Positions 20,855 to 29,743 of a DNA stretch of 61,652 bases are shown here, piece after piece. The stretch's first letter is position 1. Each line of letters opens with the position of its first letter. Origin of the DNA: Campylobacteraceae bacterium (GTDB lineage Bacteria > Campylobacterota > Campylobacteria > Campylobacterales > Sulfurovaceae). The notes beneath the pieces were generated by a model. The model saw nothing but the letters and a program-made list of their open reading frames with translations, had not been told where the DNA came from and ran no database searches. A program made the translations under genes and the position numbers. The stretch spans positions 1 through 61,652 of the forward strand of contig JALWNT010000029.1 in NCBI GenBank assembly GCA_027080995.1, given 5' to 3'.

Positions 20855-20922
20855 AATTCGCTTTCACGGCAGGAAGAAACACTATTCGCCTAAAGGCTGA
20901 TTCGCTGCCGGTGGAAAGTGAA
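20855..20922 (-). promoter_or_regulatory. 5' leader hairpin over the helicase ribosome-binding region
   Basis: Left arm ATTCGCTTTCACGGCAG (20855-20871) pairs with CTGCCGGTGGAAAGTGAAT (20904-20922) with two small bulges or mismatches; the loop contains a second small hairpin GCCTAAAGGC. On the mRNA the stem ends 3 bases before the ATG, so it would hide the translation start. Confidence 0.55.
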
Positions 20923-21123
20923 TGGATCGATGGACGATACAGTTCGATACGCGGAGAAACTCAGAAGGCGGATATATAGCTTACCCTGTCGATTGGGTTT
21001 GAGATGGTGTATTGTAGCCGCTTCGCCCGATGAATGCAAATCGAGATAGAAAAAAACGGAAAAGTTTATGCAAATAAAGGAAAATATGGATTATAATTCT
21101 GTGGAAGATAAGCCGAAACGTAG

Positions 21124-21198
21124 TGGTGACCCCTAGGAGACTCGAACTCCTGTGGCCAGGATGAAAACCTGGAATCCTAACCGCTAGATGAAGGGGCC
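21124..21198 (-). tRNA. tRNA-Glu (anticodon UUC)
   Basis: On the minus strand the acceptor GGCCCCT pairs with AGGGGTC (one G-U), followed by discriminator A and encoded CCA. The anticodon arm is CCAGG-TTTTCAT-CCTGG, giving UUC; the T arm carries GAGTTCGAGTCTC. An upstream -10-like TATATAAT on the minus strand (about 21225-21232) is the likely promoter. Confidence 0.96.
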
Positions 21199-21280
21199 GT
21201 GCTGTTGTGTTTCGGATGGCGCAATTATATAGGCGGATTGCTTATATAATTCTTAAATAAAGCAAAACCGGAGTAAAAAA

Positions 21281-21772
21281 ATGAAAAAATCTTTTTCGAT
21301 CCTCTCTCTTCTGCTCATCGGATTATTTTTCACGGGCTGTTTGGAACAAAAAGCGGTTCCTCAAGAGGGGATTTTCGTCGTCTGGAAAAGCCCCGGGATG
21401 AAATATGCGGATCAGGGCTTCTTATATAAAGAGAAGAAACGTCTGCGTCTGGAAATCTATGCCAACGGGCAGGCGGCTCTGCGTCTTACGGTGACGCCGA
21501 CGCAGGTGTGCACGGGGGCACTCTGTCTCAATGCGAAGGAGTTTAACCGACGCTACCTTTCGGCGGAATATCCCGAGCAGATGCTTTGGGAAATTTTGCA
21601 GGGAAAAGAGATTTTCGGAGGCGAAGGATCGACGAAAAGGGCGGAAGGATTTACACAACATATCGAAAAAAAGGGTCACTACGCGATCGACTACTCGGTC
21701 TTAAACGGATCGATAGTTTTTCGCGATAAAATCAACGCTATATCCATCAAAATTCAAAAAGCGGGATCCTGA
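21281..21772 (+). CDS. Hypothetical lipoprotein
   Basis: 163-aa protein with a lipobox (LFFTGC, Cys20) after a short hydrophobic signal, so probably anchored to a membrane by an acylated Cys. The body is mixed alpha/beta with no recognised family; two further Cys lie in [15 protein letters not shown] and could form a disulfide. It lies 4 bases before nfo and is probably cotranscribed. Small lipoproteins next to nfo occur in this phylum, but no function is known. The Shine-Dalgarno CGGAGT and a TATATAAT upstream support the start. Confidence 0.75.
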   Translation: MKKSFSILSLLLIGLFFTGCLEQKAVPQEGIFVVWKSPGMKYADQGFLYKEKKRLRLEIYANGQAALRLTVTPTQVCTGALCLNAKEFNRRYLSAEYPEQMLWEILQGKEIFGGEGSTKRAEGFTQHIEKKGHYAIDYSVLNGSIVFRDKINAISIKIQKAGS

Positions 21773-21776
21773 AAGT

Positions 21777-22679
21777 ATGAGTCGAAAATATGTGGGTGCG
21801 CACGTCAGCGCATCGGGAGGGGTGCAGAATGCTCCTCTGAACGCGGCGAAGATCGGCGCGAAAGCCTTCGCCCTTTTTACAAAGAATCAGCGTCAATGGA
21901 GAGCCAAAGCTCTGACGGAGGAGAGCATCGAAGCTTTCCAAAAAAATCTGCAGGAGGCGGGAATCGCTTCCCGTCATGTCCTGCCGCACGACAGTTATTT
22001 GATCAATCTAGGGGCTCCGGAGGAGGAGAAGCTGCTCAAATCCCGAGAAGCTTTCATTGACGAGTTGCAGCGCTGCGAAGCCTTGGGACTGGAAAAACTC
22101 AATTTCCATCCGGGGTCTCATCTGATCAAAATACCCAAAAAAGATCCGGAATACGAGCGCAAACTGGACGAGGCGGAGAGGCGCTGCCTGGATCGGATCG
22201 CCGAATCGATGAACCGCGCCGTCGAAGCGACGCCCGACTCCAAGGTAAAACTGGTCATCGAAAATACCGCCGGGCAGGGGAGCAACCTCGGATACCGTTT
22301 CGAACATCTGGCCTATCTGATCGACCGCGTCGAGGCGAAAGAGCGGGTGGGAGTCTGCCTCGATACCTGCCATACTTTCACCGCCGGCTACGATCTGCGC
22401 ACCCCCGAAGCCTACGAAGAGACGATGAAGGCTTTTGAAGAGATCGTCGGTTTCGAGTATTTGGAGGGGATGCATCTTAACGATTCCAAACCTCCCCTCG
22501 GTTCTCGGGTCGACCGGCATCACAGTCTGGGAAAAGGGGAGTTGGGCTGGGAACCCTTCCGTTTGATCATGAACGATCCGCGCATGGATGATATTCCGTT
22601 GATCCTGGAGACGATCGACGAGGAGCTCTGGCCCGAGGAGATCCGGGCACTCTACGCACTGGAGGGGAAGTTTCCGTGA
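21777..22679 (+). CDS. nfo: Endonuclease IV
   Basis: AP endonuclease of base-excision repair that cuts 5' to abasic sites using three zinc ions. It has 300 aa. Metal-binding segments are all visible: GAHVSASGG near the start, [34 protein letters not shown] and the late ETIDEELW. It is coupled to the lipoprotein gene upstream (4-base gap). Confidence 0.97.
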   Translation: MSRKYVGAHVSASGGVQNAPLNAAKIGAKAFALFTKNQRQWRAKALTEESIEAFQKNLQEAGIASRHVLPHDSYLINLGAPEEEKLLKSREAFIDELQRCEALGLEKLNFHPGSHLIKIPKKDPEYERKLDEAERRCLDRIAESMNRAVEATPDSKVKLVIENTAGQGSNLGYRFEHLAYLIDRVEAKERVGVCLDTCHTFTAGYDLRTPEAYEETMKAFEEIVGFEYLEGMHLNDSKPPLGSRVDRHHSLGKGELGWEPFRLIMNDPRMDDIPLILETIDEELWPEEIRALYALEGKFP

Positions 22680-22731
22680 ATTTTCCCAATCCCTGATCCA
22701 CCGAGGAAAAACAGACAAAAGGAGGAGAGAA

Positions 22732-24021
22732 ATGAAAAAAACAAGGCTGTATCGAATCTATTTCGCCGTACTGGCGACCCTGGTGCTCGCCGGATGCGGC
22801 GGCGGAGTGGGAGCGCCGGAGAACGAACCGGTTCAGGGGGGAAAGGTCGTCGTCGATTTCCCCGCCGATACGCTGCGGCAGAAATTGATCGAACAAAAAA
22901 CGCCGGGGGTGGATGCAAACACTACGGTCTTCGGCTACAAAGCCTACAAAATCGTCTACGAAACCGAAGACGAAACGGGAGCCCTCGTCCATGCCTCGGG
23001 TTTGATGGTCGTGCCCACGGATAGGGAGGTGAGAGCTGAGGATGCAAGGAAACTGGCCTACATGCGCCAAAAGGGTTTTTCTCTCGTGAGCGACTCTCAC
23101 GGAACGATCTTCGCGGACAAGGAAGCCCCCACGGCCGTAGCCGAGGCGACACTGGCTCCGGCCGGATCGCCGATACTTTTGAGCGCTCTGGCCGGATTCG
23201 TCACTCTGCAGGCTGATTACATCGGCTTTGGAGCTTCGGCGGACCGGTACCACCCCTATCTGCTCAAACACTCATCGATGGAAGCGACCGTCGATTTCAT
23301 TCATGCCGCGCGAAAATTCGCACAGAAAAACAATATCCCGCTCAACTCCCAGCTCTATCTGACCGGTTACAGTGAGGGCGGCTACGTCGCTTTGGCGGCT
23401 CTGCAGGAGCTGGAGCAGGAGGAGAACGTCACTTTCGCCGCGCCGATGGCGGGGCCTTATATGATGGATCAAATGGCTTTGGGGGTTGTCGCCCAAGACA
23501 AGATTCCGATCCCCTCCTTCATCGCCGACGTCGCCTACTCTTACGCCTTGAGTTATGAACACAACGTCAGTGAATTGTTGCGAGAACCCTACGCTTCCGA
23601 GGCGTCGACGCTCTTTGACGGACGCTATACCCGCCCCCAGATCGATGCGCGACTTCCGAAAGTGACTGAAGAGCTCTTTACCCGATCGGCGATCGACGGA
23701 GTGTTGCGTCAAGATCCCTCCTACTGGTTCTATGGAGCGCTTCAGCTCAACAGTACCGCCTACTGGGCGCCGAAGACGCCTACGCGACTCCTGCAGTGTC
23801 TGGGGGACGATGTGATTCCCTATGCGATGACCGCGGGGACCGTGAATGTGATGAAAAACCTCTTCAAAGCTCCCGACGTAGAAGCCGTTCCCGTCGAAGT
23901 GGCGTATACGGGAGATTCCAATACCACGCTGCGTCTGGGGCATGCCGCCTGCGCCGGGCCCGCTTATCTCGTCGTCACACGGATGATGGCCGAGATCCGC
24001 AAGAAAACCATCGGATATTAA
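22732..24021 (+). CDS. Secreted alpha/beta-hydrolase lipoprotein (lipase/esterase-like)
   Basis: 429-aa protein with lipobox VLAGC (Cys22) followed by a Gly-rich linker, so exported and lipid-anchored. The hydrolase core has the nucleophile elbow GYSEGGY, a candidate Asp in CLGDDVIPY and a candidate His in LRLGHAAC, in the right order for a Ser-Asp-His triad. The KIVYETEDETGALVHASGLMVVP start resembles secretory lipase and PHB-depolymerase-like proteins. The next genes encode a FadL-type porin (10-base gap) and an acyl-CoA ligase, which suggests it releases fatty acids for uptake; this is inference. Confidence 0.83.
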   Translation: MKKTRLYRIYFAVLATLVLAGCGGGVGAPENEPVQGGKVVVDFPADTLRQKLIEQKTPGVDANTTVFGYKAYKIVYETEDETGALVHASGLMVVPTDREVRAEDARKLAYMRQKGFSLVSDSHGTIFADKEAPTAVAEATLAPAGSPILLSALAGFVTLQADYIGFGASADRYHPYLLKHSSMEATVDFIHAARKFAQKNNIPLNSQLYLTGYSEGGYVALAALQELEQEENVTFAAPMAGPYMMDQMALGVVAQDKIPIPSFIADVAYSYALSYEHNVSELLREPYASEASTLFDGRYTRPQIDARLPKVTEELFTRSAIDGVLRQDPSYWFYGALQLNSTAYWAPKTPTRLLQCLGDDVIPYAMTAGTVNVMKNLFKAPDVEAVPVEVAYTGDSNTTLRLGHAACAGPAYLVVTRMMAEIRKKTIGY

Positions 24022-24031
24022 GGGAGAGACG

Positions 24032-25273
24032 ATGCAGAAAAACTGGATAATCGGCAGCATACTTCTTGCCGCGACCCTGGAAGCCGGAGGATACAAAATC
24101 CCGGAACAATCCCTCGACGGAATGGCTCTGGGAGCTGCGCACATCGCCCATACGACCGGAGCAGACAGCGCCTACTACAACCCGGCGAATATGGCTTTTC
24201 TCGATCCGAAGACCCGTTATCTCGAAGGAGCTCTCAACGTGGTACACCTTCCCTCCAACGATTTCGACGGCGTGCAGATTTTCCCGCCCTCGACGGTGGT
24301 TCCGGCCTCGGCCTCTTCGGAGAGGGAGTGGGCGGCTTTTCCGACAATGCAATACGTGCACAGTGCCCAGGGGCGATGGCGCTGGGGAGTGAGCCTGGCG
24401 GCTCCGGCGGGCATGACCAAGCGCTGGAACAGCCCGGTGCAAAAGACCTTCGCGGAAAAGTTCTATCTTTTGACGGCGGAGCTCAACCCGTCGTTGGCTT
24501 ATCGGGTCAGCGACACCTTTGCCGTAGCGGCGGGGTTGCGTCTGCTTTACAGCGAAGGGGAGGTCAACAGCGACGGCGTAGTGAACGGAATCCGGATCGC
24601 GCGTCAAATGAAAGGCGATACGGTAGCGGCCGGTTACAACCTAGCGCTCGCCTGGCATCCGGGATCCGGAGTCGAAGTGGGCGTAACCTACCGCTCCAAG
24701 GTGAAGCTGAACGAGGAGGGGGAAGCCAACCTCTATCTGGGCGGGGTGGGGCGGCAATACCACGCCAAGGTGAGTGTGCCTGTGCCGGCAGCGTTGAACG
24801 TAGGCGTCGCCAAGACCTTTGACGATCGTTTGACCGTTGAGCTGGTCTGGGAGCGCACCTTCTGGTCCGCCTACAAAACTCTGGATTTCCGTTACGATAC
24901 GCCGATACCGCCGGCGCTCGTACCGATTTTCGATGATCCGAAGCTCAAAGATTGGCAAGACAGCGACACTTTCCGACTCGGTCTGACTTACCGGTGGGAT
25001 GAGCGCCTGACTCTGATGGCGGGGTACGCCTACGACGAGACGCCGATTCCCGCCCGGACGCTCAGTTACGAACTTCCCGACAGCGACGGGCATATCTTCA
25101 GTGCGGGTTTCCGGTATCGACAAAACGAGCATCTGGAGTGGGGCCTCGCCGTTCTTTACGACCACAAGACAAAGCGGACGATCGCTCCGGGTGAGAACAT
25201 CAACGGCATTGTCGGCAGCTTCGACAAAGGCGGAGCTTTCCTGACGACGGTGGGCTTTGCGTACCGTTTCTGA
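24032..25273 (+). CDS. FadL/OmpP1-family outer-membrane fatty acid transporter
   Basis: 413 aa with a signal peptide cleaved near LEAGGYK. The mature start (YKIPEQSLDGMALGAAH) and the adjacent YYNPANMAFL are diagnostic of FadL-type 14-strand barrels, whose N-terminal hatch plugs the pore. Alternating hydrophobic strands run to a terminal aromatic residue (FAYRF). It lies 10 bases after the lipase-like gene and just before an acyl-CoA ligase, so likely imports fatty acids or other hydrophobic molecules. Confidence 0.92.
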   Translation: MQKNWIIGSILLAATLEAGGYKIPEQSLDGMALGAAHIAHTTGADSAYYNPANMAFLDPKTRYLEGALNVVHLPSNDFDGVQIFPPSTVVPASASSEREWAAFPTMQYVHSAQGRWRWGVSLAAPAGMTKRWNSPVQKTFAEKFYLLTAELNPSLAYRVSDTFAVAAGLRLLYSEGEVNSDGVVNGIRIARQMKGDTVAAGYNLALAWHPGSGVEVGVTYRSKVKLNEEGEANLYLGGVGRQYHAKVSVPVPAALNVGVAKTFDDRLTVELVWERTFWSAYKTLDFRYDTPIPPALVPIFDDPKLKDWQDSDTFRLGLTYRWDERLTLMAGYAYDETPIPARTLSYELPDSDGHIFSAGFRYRQNEHLEWGLAVLYDHKTKRTIAPGENINGIVGSFDKGGAFLTTVGFAYRF

Positions 25274-25301
25274 TTGCCGAAATTTGAAGATGAGGAGAGA
25301 G

Positions 25302-26864
25302 ATGGGAACCCTGCATTACCGCTTTAACAATTTTTACGAGATGATTCTCTCCCATGCCCGGGCTCATCCCCGGCGCAAAGCGCTCTTTGTGGGAGAGGAG
25401 ACGATCCGTTACGCAGAGCTTCTGAAGCGGGTCGACGCGTTTGCCGGATATCTGCACCGTTGCGGTGTGAAGCCCGACGAACGGGTCGCACTCTTTTTGC
25501 GGAACTCCTGGGAATTCGTGGTGGCGTTTTTGGCGATCAGCAAAGTCGGAGCGATTACGGTTCCGATCAACACCTTTCTCAAATCCGAAGAGCTCAGTTA
25601 CATCCTCGAAGACAGCGGTGCCGTCGTGATGGTTGCCTCGGCGCTTTACGAGAAGACGGTCCACGATTCTCGGGCGCGGGAGACGCTTCGGCGGATCATC
25701 TGGGAGGGTGGTTTGGAGCTATCCGGGCCCGGGAACATCTCTTTCGAGGAGGCGATGAAGAACGGGATGCCGGTCTCTCCTATCATGCGTACCCTTGACG
25801 ATCTGGCGGTCTTTTTCTATACCTCCGGGACCACGGGCAAACCCAAGGGAGCGATGCTTAGTTACAAAAACATTCTCTCCAACGCCGAGTCGGGTTCGCA
25901 ACTCTTTCACATCAACCACCGGGATCGGACCATCGTCTTTTTGCCGATGTTCCATTCCTTTACCTTCTCCATCGGGGTGGTACTGCCTCTGTATGTCGGA
26001 GCGGGGATCGTCATCGTTCCGTCGATCCGCCCCTTTAGCAATATTTTCAAACAGGCACTGCTGAAACGCGTGACGATATTTTTCGGAGTCCCGGACGTCT
26101 ACAATGCCCTGGCCAAAGCCAAACTCCCCTGGTATTTCATGTGGTTCAATCGCATCCGGATCTTCGTCTCCGGTGCGGCGCCTCTGCAGCACAAAACTCT
26201 CGAAGCGATGCGCCGGAAATTCACCCGGGCGAAGATGCTCGAAGGATACGGCCTGAGCGAAAGTTCACCGGCGACTTGTATCAATCCGCTGCATCGGCAA
26301 AAAGAGCGCTCCGTCGGACCGGCCATGCCCGGCTATACGGTCAAGATTGTCGACGAGAATCTCGTCGAAGTCCCCCGGGGAGAAGTCGGTGAGATCATTC
26401 TCAAAGGGGATCACGTCATGCAGGGCTATCTCAACCGTCCCGAGGCGACGGAAGAGACGATTGTCAACGGTTGGCTGCGCACCGGCGACATGGGGTACAT
26501 GGATGAAGACGGTTACCTTTATATCGTCGATCGCAAAAAGGATTTGATCATCTCCAAGGGTATCAACATTTATCCCCGGGAGATCGAAGAGGAGATCGAC
26601 GCTTTTCCCGGGGTCAACGTCAGTGCCGTTGTCGGAGTGCCCGATGAAAAAAACGGAGAAGTCCCCGTCGCCTACATCGAAGCGGAGGAGGGGGCGAAGG
26701 TGGATCTCGATGCCCTCAAACGGCGGCTGAGGGAGCGCTTGGCCAACTACAAGATTCCGAAGCGTTTTCATCTTGTCGAAGCGCTTCCGAAAAATGCGAC
26801 AGGAAAAATTCTCAAGCGTGTTCTCAAGGAAAAACTCAAAAGAGAGGAATCTTCCCGACTCTGA
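25302..26864 (+). CDS. Long-chain acyl-CoA synthetase (FadD-like)
   Basis: 520-aa ANL-superfamily adenylating enzyme. The ATP-binding P-loop is FYTSGTTGKPKGAM; other motifs are LEGYGLSESSP, LRTGDMGYMDEDGYL and the catalytic Lys in KNATGKILKR. It would activate fatty acids taken up by the FadL-type porin. The ATG at 25302 is chosen because GAGGAGAG lies 5 bases before it; the frame is open back to 25257, inside the FadL stop region. No beta-oxidation gene is in the window, so imported acyl chains may go to membrane lipid instead. Confidence 0.9.
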   Translation: MGTLHYRFNNFYEMILSHARAHPRRKALFVGEETIRYAELLKRVDAFAGYLHRCGVKPDERVALFLRNSWEFVVAFLAISKVGAITVPINTFLKSEELSYILEDSGAVVMVASALYEKTVHDSRARETLRRIIWEGGLELSGPGNISFEEAMKNGMPVSPIMRTLDDLAVFFYTSGTTGKPKGAMLSYKNILSNAESGSQLFHINHRDRTIVFLPMFHSFTFSIGVVLPLYVGAGIVIVPSIRPFSNIFKQALLKRVTIFFGVPDVYNALAKAKLPWYFMWFNRIRIFVSGAAPLQHKTLEAMRRKFTRAKMLEGYGLSESSPATCINPLHRQKERSVGPAMPGYTVKIVDENLVEVPRGEVGEIILKGDHVMQGYLNRPEATEETIVNGWLRTGDMGYMDEDGYLYIVDRKKDLIISKGINIYPREIEEEIDAFPGVNVSAVVGVPDEKNGEVPVAYIEAEEGAKVDLDALKRRLRERLANYKIPKRFHLVEALPKNATGKILKRVLKEKLKREESSRL

Positions 26865-27062
26865 ATTGTTCCCGCCGGTTTAGGGAATGTATCAAAGGTC
26901 GGGTAGTTTGTCTTGGAAGCGAGGGGATGACCATTGTCGAAAATTACGTGGAATATGCTAAAATCTTCGACAAATGCACCGTATCCGACCCAAAAGATGT
27001 AAGTGCAGTATGTAAGATAGATTGACGTTTTGGGTCGAAGATCAAGCAGAAAGGTTCTCTTC
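26865..27062. other. ddl upstream region with nested inverted repeats
   Basis: CGACCCAAAA (26986-26995) pairs with TTTTGGGTCG (27028-27037), and ATCTTCGA (26963-26970) with TCGAAGAT (27035-27042). A 32-codon frame (26927-27025) with a GAGGGG before its ATG overlaps these; it is not supported enough to call a gene. Confidence 0.4.
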
Positions 27063-28115
27063 ATGACCCTCGCCATTCTTTTCGGCGGCTCCAGCTACGA
27101 ACATGAAATCAGCATCGTCAGCGCCGTTACGCTCAAAAAAGTCTTCAAGAAGATCACTCCGCTTTTCATATTCGTCGATGCCGAACGGGACTTCTATCTG
27201 ATCGAAGCGGATCGGATGAAGTCCAAAACTTTCGCGTCGGGCGCTTACAAAAAGTCTCCCAAGCTCCTGTTGGAGAAGGGGGGATTCTTTACCGTAGGCG
27301 GCGGCCTGCTTGGCGGGAAGAAAAGAGCCGTCTCTTTCGACGTTCTGCTGAATCTGATTCACGGGCGTGACGGAGAGGACGGCAAAATTGCGGGATTGAT
27401 GGAGTTTTTCGGCGTGCCCTTCATCGGGCCGCGCCTGGAAGCGTCGGTTCTCAGCTACAGCAAGTTCGACACCAAGCTTCTTGCGCAGGGATTGGGGATT
27501 GCTACGCTGGAGTACAGGTTGCTCGTTCGCGGCGGTGAACGACGGGTCGATCTGGACTATCCCTTGATCGTCAAGCCGGTGCATTTGGGCAGCTCCATCG
27601 GCGTTAGCGTCGTGCGCAGTGATGCGGAGCTCGAGTATGCGCTGGATGTGGCTTTCGAATTCGACGAGCAAGTGATCGTCGAGCCCTTCGTCGAGGGGAT
27701 CGCCGAGTACAATCTTGCTGGCTGCAAAACTTCGCTCTGGGAGCTCTCGCTGGTCGAAGAGCCTCAAAAAGAGGAGTTTTTGGACTTCAACAAGAAATAT
27801 ATGGATTTTTCCCGCGATTCCCGAGTCCGTGAAGCGGCGATCGACGCGGCCCTGCGGGAGAAGCTTGAAGCGGCGTTTCGCAAGATTTACGATCCTCTTT
27901 TTCTGGGGAGTCTGATCCGCTGTGACTTTTTTGTTCATAAGGGAGAAGTCTATCTCAACGAGATCAATCCCATCCCCGGCTCCATGGCGCATTATCTTTT
28001 CGACGATTTCGAAGCGATTCTCGAGCGCCTCGCGCAGCATCTCCCCTCCGAGCGCAAAATCCCCATCGACTATCGCTACATCGACTCCATCCAACAGGCG
28101 AAAGGCAAAGCCTAA
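27063..28115 (+). CDS. ddl: D-alanine--D-alanine ligase
   Basis: ATP-grasp enzyme making the D-Ala-D-Ala end of the peptidoglycan stem. From ATG 27063 it has 350 aa and begins TLAILFGGSSYEHEISIVSA, the Ddl N-terminal motif. LIHGRDGEDGKIAGLMEFFGVPFIG, the VKPVHLGSSIGVS segment and LNEINPIPGSM (metal-binding Glu/Asn) follow. The Shine-Dalgarno AGAAAGG supports this start over the longer frame. The family in this phylum has a similar length. A long perfect hairpin follows the stop. Confidence 0.96.
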   Translation: MTLAILFGGSSYEHEISIVSAVTLKKVFKKITPLFIFVDAERDFYLIEADRMKSKTFASGAYKKSPKLLLEKGGFFTVGGGLLGGKKRAVSFDVLLNLIHGRDGEDGKIAGLMEFFGVPFIGPRLEASVLSYSKFDTKLLAQGLGIATLEYRLLVRGGERRVDLDYPLIVKPVHLGSSIGVSVVRSDAELEYALDVAFEFDEQVIVEPFVEGIAEYNLAGCKTSLWELSLVEEPQKEEFLDFNKKYMDFSRDSRVREAAIDAALREKLEAAFRKIYDPLFLGSLIRCDFFVHKGEVYLNEINPIPGSMAHYLFDDFEAILERLAQHLPSERKIPIDYRYIDSIQQAKGKA

Positions 28116-28118
28116 ACG

Positions 28119-28145
28119 CCCATTTTTTCGTCAGGGAAAAATGGG
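28119..28145 (+). terminator. Hairpin after ddl
   Basis: CCCATTTTT (28119-28127) pairs exactly with AAAAATGGG (28137-28145) around a 9-base loop, 3 bases after the ddl stop. It is a probable bidirectional-type terminator. Confidence 0.6.
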
Positions 28146-28209
28146 TTCGTCTTGTGATCTCTCCCGTAAATCCTCCGTTAATTTAAGTTTTTTTATAGCT
28201 ACGCGACCA

Positions 28210-28215
28210 TATAAT
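28210..28215 (+). promoter_or_regulatory. -10-like element before ccoN
   Basis: TATAAT lies 51 bases before the ccoN ATG, followed by a GTTACCGTTAC repeat. It is the best promoter candidate for the oxidase operon. Confidence 0.45.
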
Positions 28216-28265
28216 ATGCCGTTACCGTTACATCGTCGTAACAAAATTTTAATTAGGAGGCTTGT

Positions 28266-29732
28266 ATGCAGTCTAGTGCAGCGCTGGAATACGATTATTC
28301 CGTTGCCAAACTCTACATGTGGACCGCGGTCATTTTCGGTATCGTCGGAATGACCATCGGTGTTCTGATCGCCAGCCAGCTGGCGTTTCCGGAACTCAAC
28401 TATCTTTTCGGTGAGTACGGGACCTTTTCCCGTCTGAGACCCCTGCACACGAACGTGGTGATCTACGGATTTACCGTGAGCGGAATCTTCGCTACGTTCT
28501 ACTACTCCGCACAGCGGGTTCTGAAAGTCTCCATGGGTGAGTCCAAGCTCCTCAACGGACTGGGATACCTTCAGTTCATCCTCTACCTGATCGCTGCGAC
28601 CGGTATGGTCATCAGCGAACTGATGGGGATCACCGCCAGCAAAGAGTATGCACAGATGGAATGGCCTCTGGACGTTCTGATCGTCGTGATCTGGGTCCTC
28701 TGGGGTGTGATCATGTTCGGCCTGATCGGTATGCGCCGTGAAAAAGCCCTCTACATCTCCATGTGGTACTACATCGCCTGTTTCCTCGGTGTGGCGATGC
28801 TCTATCTCTTCAACAACATGGAAGTTCCCACGATCTTCTTCTCCGGCGGTGTAGGTGCCTGGTACCACTCCGTCTCTATGTATGCCGGGACCAACGACGC
28901 GCTGGTCCAGTGGTGGTGGGGACACAATGCGGTCGCTTTCGTTTTCACTGTGCCCATTATCGCCATCATCTACTACTTCCTCCCCAAAGAGTCCGGGCAG
29001 GCGGTTTATTCCTATAAACTCTCTCTGCTCTCTTTCTGGGGCCTGATGTTCGTCTACCTCTGGGCCGGCGGTCACCACCTGCTCTGGTCGACCGTTCCCG
29101 ACTGGATGCAGACGATGGGATCGGTCTTCTCCGTCGTCCTGATCCTCCCCTCCTGGGGTTCGGCGATCAACATGCTGCTGACCATGAAAGGTGAGTGGAA
29201 CCAGCTGACCGAAAACCCCCTGATCAAGTTTATGGTCCTGGCTTCTACCTTCTACATGCTCTCTACGCTCGAAGGTCCGATTCAGGCGGTCAAATCCGTC
29301 AATGCCATCGCCCACTTCACCGACTGGATTCCCGGCCACGTCCACGACGGTGTTCTCGGTTGGGTCGCCTTTATGATCTTCGCCGCGCTGATGCATATGG
29401 CTACCCGCGCCTTCAAGCGCGAGATCTACAGCAAGTCTCTGTTGGAGGCTCAGTTTTGGATCCAGACCACGGGTGTCGTTCTCTACTTCACCTCGATGTG
29501 GATCGCCGGTATCACTCAGGGAATGATGTGGCGTGCGGTTGATGAGTACGGCAACCTGATGTACAGCTTCATCGACACTGTTTCCGTTCTGCATCCCTAC
29601 TATACGATCCGTGCGATCGGCGGCCTGCTCTATCTGATCGGTATGTTCATGTTCGCCTACAACTTCCTGATGACGGCGACGGCTGGACGCAAGCTCGAGC
29701 AGGAGCCTCAGTTCCGCTCCCCTATGGCATAA
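28266..29732 (+). CDS. ccoN: cbb3-type cytochrome c oxidase subunit I
   Basis: Catalytic subunit (488 aa, about 12 helices) reducing oxygen at a haem b3-CuB centre with high affinity. Conserved His-bearing segments are visible: RPLHTNVVIYGF, QWWWGHNAVAF, GGHHLLWSTVPDWMQ and IPGHVHDGVLGWVA. The Shine-Dalgarno TAGGAGG is strong. It heads the operon ccoN-ccoO-ccoQ-ccoP and four accessory genes. This oxidase is the usual terminal oxidase of microaerophilic Campylobacterota. Confidence 0.98.
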   Translation: MQSSAALEYDYSVAKLYMWTAVIFGIVGMTIGVLIASQLAFPELNYLFGEYGTFSRLRPLHTNVVIYGFTVSGIFATFYYSAQRVLKVSMGESKLLNGLGYLQFILYLIAATGMVISELMGITASKEYAQMEWPLDVLIVVIWVLWGVIMFGLIGMRREKALYISMWYYIACFLGVAMLYLFNNMEVPTIFFSGGVGAWYHSVSMYAGTNDALVQWWWGHNAVAFVFTVPIIAIIYYFLPKESGQAVYSYKLSLLSFWGLMFVYLWAGGHHLLWSTVPDWMQTMGSVFSVVLILPSWGSAINMLLTMKGEWNQLTENPLIKFMVLASTFYMLSTLEGPIQAVKSVNAIAHFTDWIPGHVHDGVLGWVAFMIFAALMHMATRAFKREIYSKSLLEAQFWIQTTGVVLYFTSMWIAGITQGMMWRAVDEYGNLMYSFIDTVSVLHPYYTIRAIGGLLYLIGMFMFAYNFLMTATAGRKLEQEPQFRSPMA

Positions 29733-29743
29733 GGAGGTCATAA

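Noticed and set aside
26927-27025. 32-codon frame before ddl as a gene
   Set aside because: No family, and it overlaps inverted repeats; kept only as a finding.
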